Assembly (NCBI GenBank): GCA_019279435.1
Contig: JAAALK010000284.1
Location: forward strand, 65,218,773-65,282,772
From: Zizania palustris
Lineage: Eukaryota > Streptophyta > Magnoliopsida > Poales > Poaceae
Direction of reading: 5' to 3'
DNA: 64,000 nt
Shown: positions 30,172 through 40,681 of the stretch, piece by piece
Numbering within the stretch: the first letter of the stretch is position 1
Layout: every line of letters starts with the position of its first letter
Notes under the pieces: model-generated
The model's database searches: none
The model's input: the letters and a program-made list of their open reading frames with translations, nothing else
What the model was told of the DNA's origin: nothing
Program-made: the position numbers and the translations under genes

Positions 30172-31482
30172 TGTTTATAGCAAAAAATGGCATTAATGGT
30201 AAAACTAGGCAAATACTGAAAAAATAGTATTTTTGACCGAAAATATGTCAACCTGGCAAAGGCCGGTCTGACCGGCTATGGTAGGCCGGTCTAACCGGCC
30301 AGGTCCAGTCAGACCGGACCCATGGGCTCGGTCAGATCAGCTAGGGTATGGATTTCGGATCCGAGTAGGATTCGAGGTATTTTCGCCCAAAACTTATCTC
30401 AACAGAGTTTTGGACGCATATAACTCTATCTCTAGCCAGGGATAACTAGCCCACCCCCTATAAATACTAGGGGCAAGGCCGATTCAAGGTTCTCTCCCCC
30501 CAACATACAAAAATCCAAAGCCCTAGCTTTGAATCGTATTTACTTTCTTTACTTTTCCGCATCTTCGTGGGTTTGCTTGAAAGCCCTCCATCTGCCGCGC
30601 CCGTCATCATGGTAACCCTTGCTGGTTCGCTTGTGAACCACCCATTAATCCACGTAACGGATTGCTATCCTTTTTATCGGTTTTTATCCCCCTACCTGGC
30701 AAATCGGCCCTCTGGCCGAATTGTGTTTGATATCTTATTGTTTTTGCAGGTTAATTGCCTTCTTAAACATCCCTGCGAAGTTTGGGAGCAATTGGAGATT
30801 GTTTGCTACGTTTACCGAGGCATAACAGATCAGATCTGTTACTTCGGTCCGACCGGCGTTGAGGTACCGGTCTGACCGGGGCACCTTCGTCACACCGTTG
30901 TTGGCAACAGCTGGTCCGACCGAGACCCTTTGCACCAGGCATGCCGAAGCCAAGGTCTGAACCCGTCGAAGCCCTAACCTCTGAAGCCCTGCGTGCCGGA
31001 TCTCCGCACGTTCGAAGGCCAACGTTCGGAGATCCTTTCGTCCGGTGTGACCGGGGTAGCATGGTCGGTCCGACCGACGAAGCTTCGCCAGTCCGACCAC
31101 CGAAGTCATACTTCGCACCTGCCTTCGGGGCACCGCCTGAAGCCCCTTCGCAGCCCTTCGGTCTGACCGGGGTTGTACCTCTGGTCTAACCGAGATTGAG
31201 GCCGAAGGTGTCCTAAGGACCCTTCGGACCAAACTCCGCTATATCTCCGAATCGGCCTCCGAATTAACCGATTCCAGGTATTTTGGTCATTTTGTTACTT
31301 TTTACATTGCTATTAATACTTTCGGCCAATTGGATCAAAATATTAATTATTTATCTGATTGTCTGGCGACTCCAAATCCCTTGTCACTATCTAGGGTAGT
31401 CGGAATGCGGCGTCGGTATCGTTGCGATACTTTTGGACGTCGAACCGGCCCAAGTGCGGGGGTGCATTTCTGCATCAACACA
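30172..31482 (+). repeat. G1-B 5' LTR (right end approximate)
   Basis: It starts TGTTTATAGC and ends near TCAACACA. TATA-like CTATAAATA is at 30459-30467. The LTR is rich in GGTCTGACCGG-type palindromes (30263-30350, 30840-30925, 31035-31200) and in CCTTCGG/CCGAAGG boxes (31115-31230). It is much like the G1-C 5' LTR (55535-56869) but only its first part resembles the LTR at 63791. Confidence 0.8.
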
Positions 31483-31487
31483 CTTTT

Positions 31488-31505
31488 TGGTGACTCCGCT
31501 GGGGA
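31488..31505 (+). other. Putative G1 primer-binding site
   Basis: TGGTGACTCCGCTGGGGA follows the LTR end by about five bases. It is of the TGGYGACTCCGCTGGGGA type that I associate with Tat/Ogre-like Gypsy elements. The partner tRNA is not assigned here. Confidence 0.6.
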
Positions 31506-31516
31506 CAACGCCAACC

Positions 31517-34500
31517 ATGACTACTACCTCTACATCGGCGGTGGGTACATCTACTACGTCTACTTCCACTACATCGCCAATGAACATTGTGGGGAGCGCG
31601 GACATCGACGACTGCAACATTATTACACCCACCATGGCGGACATATTTGAGGAAGACCGAGCAAAGATCGAAGCGAAAAAGAGAGAACTCGAAGAACTGA
31701 TGCTCAGAGATTGCATAAATACGCGCTCAGGCTTCGTGATGCGCGACAACCTCAACTTGGCCCAGGTACGCCCGTCATCACCCCCTTTATCCGCCTCACA
31801 AGTAGACCGTAGGATAGCTGCGTCTATTGATCAAGCGGTTAGCGCCTTGCTAGCCAATAAACTAGAACCCGCAGTTGTCTCACAAGTGGCGGCAGTGTTT
31901 AGAAGATTCAGTTTTACTGAGGCCGATTCACCAGCACCAATTACTAGTATTCCGCCAGCACAACATATCTATAGCAGAACCATCGGTAATACTGGAAAGA
32001 CCATCACGTTTCCGGCTATTTCCTCCATAGCCGAAACACATAACTACTCCTATGGAGAGGCAAACCCAGCTTACCAGGTACCACCACTGCCTGCGCCCAT
32101 GCCTGCTCCACCGCCACTTGCACTGCATACTCCCACACCACAGCATAGGCCAGAGCATGTCGATATGCCACCACGCGTCCCGCCACCACATGACAGGCAC
32201 ACGCAATCATTAGATCACGATGATATCGAGGAGCGTATTCACACACTATTTAGGGAATGCACTGGCTTTGCACCTCAGGTTAGAGCTAGGGTTTATCGAA
32301 AACCATATCCCGACCACTTTGACACTATTCCGTACCCTCGCGGTTATAGAGTCCCAGATTTCACGAAATTTGATGGTGAGGGTAGTAAATCCACATTAGA
32401 ACACATTAGCCAGTTTCTGGCACAATGTGGCGAAGCTAGCAGATCAGATGCATTAAAACTCAGGTTATTTTCCCTGTCATTGTCCGGCACCGCATTTACT
32501 TGGTTTTCGGCGCTTTCGCCGAACTCCGTACAAACATGGGCTCAATTGGAGCAGAAGTTTCATGATTATTTCTACACAGGCGAGACCGTGCTTAGGCTAT
32601 CACACCTCAGGGCGATTAGGCAAAAATCTGGCGAAAGTGTTTCTGAGTATATTAAACGCTTTAGAGATACCAGGAATAAATGTTTTAGCCTAAACGTATC
32701 GGAAAGGGACCTAGCAGATCTAGTATGCAATGGCCTACGGGCTGAAATTAAGGAGCGTATGGACAATCAAAACCTCTTGGACGTTAGCCAAGTATTGCAA
32801 AAGGCTCTGGTCCAGGAAGGCCAGGCCAAAGATAGAAAATTCGTTAAAACTTTTAACAAACCAAGGGCTGAGATCCACACTATGGAGCACTCCGACGAGT
32901 AAGGATCCGAGGAGGAAGAAGATCCGGCCGATACCTACACGGTCGAATGGACTTGGAGCATGAAGTCCAAGCCGTCACCTGCTCCGAATTGCGCCGTCTC
33001 CCTCTAAGAGTCGGCCTAATGAAGTTAGATATTCGTTCGACATAACTAAATGTGATAAGATATTTGATTTCCTATTAAAAAATCAACTTCTACGGCTGCC
33101 GAAAGGGCAAGTCATGCCATCCACCGATGAGTTAAAAAAGCATCCCTACTGCAAGTGGCATGATTCGCATTCTCACTACACTAACGATTGCAACGTTTTT
33201 CATCGATAGATACAATCGGCCATAGAGGAAGGACGATTGAAAATAGAAGCAAATCCAAAAATGAAATTAGATAGAGACCCTTTCCCCACGAACAACGTTG
33301 ATCTAGAAGGGAAGAAGGTGTTGATTCGGCCAGAGTAGGCCGAGTCGGCTAAGGGAAAGGCAATCGTCATACGAGACGCTCACACACGCACACTTGTACC
33401 AAAGAATCCAAAGGTTGGAGTGTGGAAAGAAAATATTAAGTCATCATCTTCGGCCAAACATCGCAGAAGGCCAAAGGTGACGTACATAATGCTTTTGGAC
33501 AAGCACCAACGAAGGTTTGAAAGAAAGGGTGCTCACCCACGAGCTCCGGGACGGTCGAAGCCCCCTAGGAGGATGAGCCCCGTGAGCGGTGAGTTCGGAC
33601 CTCAAGGTCCGAACACTCCTTTGGAGTAGATGCAGCATCCGGTAGGGTTCGGGCCTCAGTGGTCGAACCCCCCTCTGGGTTGGTCCCAACCTCCGGTAGG
33701 GTTCAGACCTCATTGGCCAATCCCTCCTCCGGCTTGGCCCCTGTTTTTGGGAGGCTTTGAGCCTCAGTGGCCGAGCCCACATCCTCTGGAGGGTTTCTAG
33801 CCTCTAGGAGGATCCAAGCCTTGGTGGCCGAACCCACCTCCTTCGAGCTGTTTGCAGCCTCCAAAGGGACTCGGCCTCTAGTGGCCGGGCCCGCCTCCGC
33901 CATGGGCTAATTTACCTCCGGCTTGGCAGGACCCTTCGCTGGTCTGGTATGAGGTACCATCGACGTGTTCGGACTCCCAACCAGATGACGGGTTCGGCAC
34001 TCAGTGGGCGAGGCCGCTAGAGCCTCCGATGCCACCACCCTACTGCTGGACGATGGCTCCGGCTTGGCCACCGCCACCAGAGAACTTCGTGCAATATTCG
34101 GCTATGAACACTTACACTCTAGCACATGATAACAACATTGTTCATCGCCTATCTGTAGTGCCCCATGGACGGTCCGACCGATCAGGAGCAGGAGACCTTT
34201 CATGGCAAACTCAAGGTGCTCGAGGCCGATACAAGCAAGTCCTCTCCGGCTAAAAATGTTAGAGGTAAGACCGTTGCACCCGACACTCGCCCTCAGCCAT
34301 CATGGGTGCCCTCAGGGATGTCCAAGTCACAAAAGAGGAGGTTGCAATGCTTGCGCGCACAGGATATACGAGAAGAGAAGGCCGAGGAGGCACGAGACAC
34401 ACTTTTTGAGGAAATCCATCCTCGGCCCACTGTGAAGAAAGTCTAGAGACCCAGGCCGATCATAGTCGATGACTCTGCCCTCGTTGTTAGCTTCGATGAA

Positions 34501-34872
34501 GACAATTTAATCGATGATGACTACACTCCCGTCTTTGAGGGGCCTGCTCCTCAGGCGATAGACGTCGGCGTTGTCATGTTGCCTTTCGAGTTCGCTCCAC
34601 TAAAGGAGGAGGCTGGGGTCGCTCAGCTAGACCTCGGCCCGCGAGATGCCGTATTCGAGAAGCTCAGAGATACGAACCATCACCTTAGACCCCTCTACAT
34701 AAGGGGGCACATCGACGGGAGGCCCATCTTGAGGATGCTTCTCGATGACGGCGCCACCATGAACCTAATGCCATACTCCCTTCTAAGGAAGCTCAACAAA
34801 GATGAAGACGACCTAAAGAAGACCAACGTCACCCTCAACAACTTCAATGGCGACACGATAGAAGCCAAAGGC
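31517..34872 (+). pseudogene. G1-B gag and protease start
   Basis: The frame starts at ATG 31517 (MTTTSTSAVGTSTTS) after the PBS and is open to 32902. The gag core is clear: VPDFTKFDGEGSKSTLEHIS, CGEASRSDALKLRLFSLSL, FTWFSALSPNSVQTWAQLEQ. A Cys/His motif (CKWHDSHSHYTNDC) lies near 33150. Then come a proline/tryptophan-rich repeat region (33620-34080) and the gag tail, with about 210 bp deleted after 34165 compared with copies A and C. The protease start is at 34576-34870 with DDGA in place of DGGA. Stops include TAG 33207-33209 and TAG 33336-33338, both CAG in copy C. Confidence 0.85.
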
Positions 34873-35259
34873 CAAAGTTATTTCTTGCTGCGTGGACCGT
34901 GTAGTTTGGTGCGAAGTGAACAGCAGGAGCAGGTGCCCTTCTTGATTGCCTCCTTGAGAAAGCTACCAGCTTGATTGGCGCCGGAGTAGTAGTTTTTATT
35001 CATGGTAGCGGCGGCCTTCTTGGCGGCAGTGGATCCGCACTGCCTGGGCTGTGTCTGGAAGAAGACCTTGGAGGCGACGAGCTTGCTGTCCCTCTCCTCC
35101 TCGTCGGAGCCGAGGTGGTACTAATGTATGACCTAGTTGGTCTTGTCCGGCTTGCGCTGCTTGCCGTAGTTGGTATACAGAAATACAGCACCAGGATCTT
35201 CTTGTACCCCCTCGGCCGGCCGTTGGCGAGCACCGGCCGCGTCTTGCCGGTCTTGTGCC
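34873..35259 (-). pseudogene. NAC gene fragment, unit Y, outer half
   Basis: The minus strand encodes HKTGKTRPVL, KKILVLY and the frame-shifted NAC end as in unit X. It is cut at 35259 by a MITE inserted at CTTGTGCC (35252-35259). The other half of the exon lies beyond the MITE in reverse orientation (35646-35770). Confidence 0.85.
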
Positions 35260-35422
35260 CAGTGGCGGAGCTAGAGTAAAACTGAAGGAGTTGCACTGTT
35301 TTAAGCGGTACACCGAATTAAATTTGAGGGGTTGGATAAAAGGTGAAAAATTAACAATAATAACTATTTTTTTGCAAGGGGGTTCCTAGGAACCCCCACC
35401 ACAAGCTTTGGCTCTGCCCCTG
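35260..35422 (-). mobile_element. hAT-like MITE, copy a (inverted), unit Y
   Basis: This 163-bp copy is in reverse orientation relative to 35771-35932. Left flank is CTTGTGCC (35252-35259); right flank is CCTCTAAC (35423-35430), the reverse complement of GTTAGAGG. Its two flanks do not match each other; each matches a flank of copy b. Confidence 0.9.
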
Positions 35423-35770
35423 CCTCTAACTCATGATCACCAATGAACTCAGTAAAAGCATTTAAAAATTTTGCGGTGTTATACTTAACAGTTTATAGAT
35501 GCGGAGATTTTTATGTATTACGAACCAATTTTGTGCATTGACTGCACGAGATCATGAACTAAATAACTAATTTTGTGGATTATGAACCAGTTTTGTGCAT
35601 TGACTGCACGAGATATCATGTACTGATTTTGTGGATTGATTTCAGGCGTGAGCAAGGACGGCCTGGTGCGGCACTTCTTCCACCGCCCATGGAAGGCGTA
35701 CACGACGGGGACAAGGAAGTGGCGGAAGGTGCACAGCGATGAGGACGGCGGCGAGACGCGGTGGCACAAG
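35423..35770 (+). pseudogene. Inverted NAC segment between two MITEs, unit Y
   Basis: This 348-bp segment is the reverse complement of 1404-1751 in unit X. It holds the intron end with acceptor TTTCAG (35640-35645) and the first part of the exon (35646-35770): SKDGLVRHFFHRPWKAYTTG, then GGETRWHK. The NAC exon in unit Y is therefore split into two halves on opposite strands. Confidence 0.92.
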
Positions 35771-35932
35771 CAGGGGCGGAGCCAAAGCTTGTGGTGGGGG
35801 TTCCTAGGAACCCCCTTGCAAAAAATAGTTATTATTGTTAATTTTTCACCTTTTGTGCACCCCCTCAAAATTAATTCGGTGTACCGCTTAAAACGGTACT
35901 CCCCCTTCAGTTTTACTCTAGCTCCGCCACTG
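35771..35932 (+). mobile_element. hAT-like MITE, copy b, unit Y
   Basis: 162 bp, CAGGGGCGGAGCC to GCTCCGCCACTG. Left flank is GGCACAAG (35763-35770), the reverse complement of the CTTGTGCC beside copy a. Right flank is GTTAGAGG (35933-35940), the TSD of the older insertion shared with unit X. Confidence 0.9.
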
Positions 35933-36059
35933 GTTAGAGGAGATTTTGAGAACTGGAGGAAAATATATCTATACCTGGTCAAATAATCAAGCTGATGTAT
36001 CAAAGAGGTGTTCTGACCTCAAGTTCCTGAGATGTGTTGTTCCCTTTATTTATGGTGAT

Positions 36060-38618
36060 AACTTTGCCTAGGAGGGCTCACATCAGTCATATGCTTGTTG
36101 ATTTAGACAGAAAGGTTTCTCAAATTCATCATTCTTTCAAGTTTGATAACACTTGGCTTCAGAATGTTGGGTTCAAAAATTGGGTTCAAGCTAGCTAGCC
36201 ATCCAAGGGCAAGAAAAAATTCTGGATTTTTTGAAGAGACAATGTAACTTGAAAGTTTAAAGGTTGGGGGATTAATTTGAGAAAGGATCGGAACAAATTA
36301 AAAGTGGAGTTGCTTGCCAAAATCAAAGATCTTGAAACCAAAGCTGATGGGCAAGGATTATTTGAAAAAGAACGGGAGGAAAGACACAACTTAGATCATA
36401 TCTTGTGTGATATCTATCAATTAGAAGCAAAACACTAGTAGAGAAGAAGTGGTCAACAATGGTTGCTTCAGGATAATGTTAATACTAAATACTTTCATAA
36501 AATTGCTAACTCCATGAAAAGTAAGTCATCCATTCTATTCTTGGAAAATGAGGGGTGGAGATTCATAATCCTAATGATCTGAAAATTCATATTTACAGTT
36601 TTTACAAAACAGTTTTTGGATCTAAAAATTAGAGATTTCCATTTGGCTGATGACTTTTGGGTTAATAGAAGAAGGATTACTGAGATTGACAGTCTAGATA
36701 TCATTAAACCTTTTTCATATGATGAGTTAGATGCATCTTTCAAAGTGATGAAGTTGAATACTACTCTTGGGCCCTGGGCCTGATGAGTTCTCATCGGTTC
36801 TCAGTAAATCTCTAAAACTTTTTGGCCCCATTCCATGGTCCAGTTCAAAGAAATGTTGGATGAGCTTCACAAAAATGAATTGGATATTGGGAGAATAAAT
36901 TATTGGGAGATTGTTCTTCTGCCAAAGATCAAAGATGCCTGCTCTATTAGACAATTTAGATCAATTTTTCTGCTAAATGTATGTTTTAAAATCAGCACCA
37001 GAGTTCTAACATCGAGACTATCCAAGGTTGCTAACAAAATAATTGATCCTTGCCAGGCCGCTTTTATCCATGGTAGGAACATACTTGAGGGGATTATTAC
37101 TCTCCATGAGGTTCTCCATGAAGCAAAGAGTCATACATAGAAGGGGTTGTATTGAAATTAGATTTTGAGAAGGCATATGATAGAGTTCAATGGGTTTTCT
37201 ATTCGAGGTACTTGAAAAAAAGAGTTTTCACAAAAAGTGGATTGATTGGATCAATAAAGTGGTATCTGGTGGCAGGGTTGCAATGAACATAAATGGTAGT
37301 GTGGGGGGTGTTCTTCGGAACATATTGAGGGGTTAGGAAAGGGGATCCTTTATCTCCTTTGCTGTTTAATCTTGTGGGTGATGCTCTATCTGAGATGCTT
37401 CTCATAGCTAAAGAGAAAGGACATTTATCTGAGCTGGTGCCACATCTAATTCAAGGAGGGTTGACTCACCTTCATTATGCTAACGATACCATTCTATTAA
37501 TGGAGTTTTTTTGAATAAAACTTTATTTCATTTGAATTCCTTCTATACTATTTTGAAGAATTGTCTGGGATGAAAGTTAATTATCAAAGAATTGTCTGAG
37601 GCCCAAAGAGTAGTTGATGTTTTCAATTGCAAGTTGGGGCTTTTCCTATTACCTTTTTGGGTTTACCCATTAGTCACTCTAAACCCACTAGAGCAGATTT
37701 TGGGAAATTAATCAAAAAAGTGGAAAAGCAGTTATCAACTTAGAAGTGTAGTCATCTATCTTATGTGGGAGAATGATTCTGATTAACTCTTGTCTTAGTA
37801 GCATTCCTTTGTATACCATGGGTGTTTTCTTCATGCCTGCAAAAATTCATCAATAATTGGATAAAATTAGAAACGAATTCTTTTGGGACGGTCTAGGTCA
37901 GGAAAAAAAGTTTCACATGTGTAATTGGAAAACTATGTGTACGCCAAAGGATTTTTTGGGGGGGTGAGGTTTCTAGATACTTGAATTATGAATGTTTCAT
38001 TACTAGGAAAATAGATTTTTAATATTATTGGGGAGCATGAGAGTGTTTGTTTTGAGTTGTTGAGATGAAAATATGATCTCAACGGTAGTTTTTTCTATCA
38101 CAATTCAGTGAGGAGGTCTTATTTTTGGAACACGCTTCTAAAATTTAAATCTTGGTTTCAAAAACATTGTGTTTTCAAAGTGGGTAATGGGAAAAAACTC
38201 TGTTTTGGGAAGACACTTGGTTGGAGGATATCCCTCTCAAAATAAAATATTTTCAATTGTACGATATTTGTCTTGAACCCAGTATTTTGGTGGAGGATGT
38301 CTAGAAAAATGGTTGGATTATTCAGTTCAGGAGAACTCTTTCAATTTTTGAAAATCAGTTATGGCTGGAGATCAAGGGTTTGTGTGCTAATGTGTTTTTG
38401 GGCAATAGCTCTGATCATGTGAGTTGGAGCCTAGATAAGACTGGGTTTTCATCTAATTCCATGTATAGATGGCTTTCTTTCAGAGGCACTCTTGATGAAG
38501 ACCTGAAATATGTGTGGAGATGTGCAACCCCTTTAAAACTAATTTTTTTCTTTGGCTTGTTCTAAAAGGTAAAATTCAGGTTGGTGATGTGTTGAGGAGG
38601 AAGAACTAGAGGGGTAAT
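36060..38618 (+). pseudogene. LINE ORF2 remnant, unit Y, part before Copia-3
   Basis: This is the counterpart of 2050-4618, with RT pieces QAAFIHGRNILEGII (37051-37095), GDPLSPLLFNLVGDAL (about 37340-37390) and HYANDT in place of HYADDT (about 37477), so the second catalytic Asp codon of the RT box is changed here. A deletion near 37590 removes about 30 bases compared with unit X. Many stops. It is cut by Copia-3 at 38618. Bases 35941-36060 hold nothing I can assign. Confidence 0.85.
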
Positions 38619-40617
38619 TGAGAAACCAAGGGTTGGTTTCGGAGTCTGTGATGAGTGATTGACAGATTTTATCCTCTGATTCGAAGGGGTCCCTCCAAAG
38701 GGTTCAGAGGTTGTTTCACCGATGGGTTTGGTGGGCTCTATTTGCTGCAGCTGTTACAGCGGAGTGTGCCTGTCGGAGGGGTCCAACAGTACACGTTGAC
38801 TGGTTTGTACCGAAGGGTTCGGTACTTTGGGCGGTACACCGGAGTGTGTATCGAAGGTTGTTTACCCAAAGAGGTCTCCGGGGTACTGGATACACTTGTC
38901 TGTTTGTCTGTGGTGCGCAGGTGACTTCGAAGGCGACGGACGGTTCGCAGTAGGTGAACCTGGGTCAAGCGGGAGGTTTGATGCCGGGCGAGCGGGGAGC
39001 TCGGTCACGAAGGCTGCGAAGGGGTCGAGGTGCGCCAGGAGAAGGCAGTAAGTGTGGAGTGTGGATCCGGGTGAAGGTACCCCGAGACGAAGTCCTTAGA
39101 GGCGAGGCACTTTGAAGGGTACTCCGAATGGAGTGACTTTGGAGTATGGTGGACCAAGTCCTCAGCAATGAGGCAGGGCATTCAAAGTGTGCTCCGGAGG
39201 GAGGCACGGGAAGGTATACCCAACGAAGGTCTCAGAAGTCGAGGTGCATCGAAGGCATGGTCCGGGTGAGGTTCATCAAGGAGTGTGCTCAGGGAGAGAC
39301 ACTGCGACGAGTGCTCATGGAATGCTTCATGCGGAGGCCTTGGACGAAGGAGGGACTTCGAAGGGTAGTACTCCGAAGGTGCGGCTTCGGAGTGAGGCTG
39401 ACTTGAGGTACTTCGGCCATGCATGGCTTCGGTACACGGACTGACGGAGGTCGAGCTGGGAGAAGCTGTGAAGCCGTGGTGGTCCACTCTGGAGGTGTTG
39501 GTGCGAAGGCCCAAGGGCTTTGACGGCTTCATCTCAAAACTGTCTCTGTATCGAAGGATGACTTCGGTGAAGCGAAGACCGTCAGGCTCAAGGCTTTTCA
39601 CCGAAGCTACCGCACCCCTCGCGTGCGAAGGGGGGCTTCAGAAGAATCCAAGACTGCAAAGGCTGACCGTGTATGCTCTGCAAAAGCTGATGTTGTCTCC
39701 TCTGCGAAGCTGACAGAAGAAGCCTCCAAATAAAGTAGACTACCCACTGTACCCCCCTATTTTGATGAGACAAAAACGGTGTAAACCCTAGGGGTAAAGT
39801 AGTCTATTCACAGGGCTGAATAGTGCCTATAAATAGTGGAGGCTAGCCTAGGTCACATCAACACTTTGAGCAGCCATTTTTGAGCTCCTATGCTAGCCGC
39901 CACAGTCTTTGTATTCAGTATGCGAGTTCATTTTGTGTTCCCTGTTCAAGCAATGAAACTTTGATTCTGTTTTCATTTATTGTTTGAACTTGTATGCCTA
40001 CTTTGCTCTGCATGCTTTGATTTCTCTGTGCACCATCTTCTTCTGGGTTGAGTTTGTGCACTGGATATTTTATGGAGAGGTGTGTGAGAATTCTGTCTGG
40101 GTGAAGTGTGTTTTTCAGTGTCTGTTCGCTCTGTGTAAACTAGAGGCTAGACCTCCCTGATTACTAGCGTAGCACTGTCTGGCTTGAATCGAAGTCTGTT
40201 TTCTTCCCTAGTTGAAGTCCTCAGCGAAGTGTGTTTGGTGTGCATTTAGACCTTCGAAGTACGAAGCCTAGTACCAGTTGCTAGCGCTGAGTGTTTGGTC
40301 GAAGTCCTCAGAGGGAAGTCTGCTCTTGCGAAGGGTGAAGTGCGAAGTCTGCTCGAAGGCACCCCGTGTGCGGAGCCTGCACTGACTTAGCAGAGCTGAA
40401 TTTTCGAGGCTGTGGCTGGAGCAAAGTCTTCTTGGCTTCGAACTTTTGCCCCTTGCGAAGCCTGATTTCGGATCTATAAAATACCTCCAAACCAGAACTT
40501 CAAAGGATGTGTTCGAAGCCTGTTCCGCAGAAGACAGAACTAAAACAGAAGGCTTTTTTTAGTCTGAAATTTTAAAAGCTCCCATTCCCCCCTCTGGTCG
40601 CCGTTTTTGGTCCAACA
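38619..40617 (+). repeat. Copia-3 5' LTR
   Basis: 1999 bp, TGAGAAACC to GGTCCAACA. It is dense in CGAAGG/CTTCGG/TTCGAA boxes (38680-39700 and 40190-40540). TATA-like CTATAAATA is at 39827-39835. Frames of up to about 139 codons at 38655-39773 on both strands are products of these repeats. Confidence 0.92.
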
Positions 40618-40619
40618 AT

Positions 40620-40631
40620 TGGTATCAGAGC
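40620..40631 (+). other. Copia-3 primer-binding site
   Basis: TGGTATCAGAGC begins three bases after the 5' LTR end (40617). It is the initiator tRNA-Met type. Confidence 0.9.
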
Positions 40632-40681
40632 GAGTTGAGATCACCAGTTGACCTTAACCGGTTTTGTGATCTATTGGCGAC

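Larger units (their letters stand above)
30172..34872 (+). mobile_element. Gypsy G1 copy B, 5' half
   Basis: 5' LTR, putative PBS, gag and protease start, then truncation at the same point as copy A (NAC fragment). There is no RT, integrase or 3' LTR. It forms the left edge of unit Y, where a hybrid G1 copy is expected if the duplication arose by unequal crossing-over between G1 copies. Confidence 0.85.

Noticed and set aside
38655..39773. Several frames of 60-139 codons in both strands of the Copia-3 LTR
   Set aside because: They are repeat-driven frames in the LTR, with no domain and no conservation of frame between 5' and 3' LTR.
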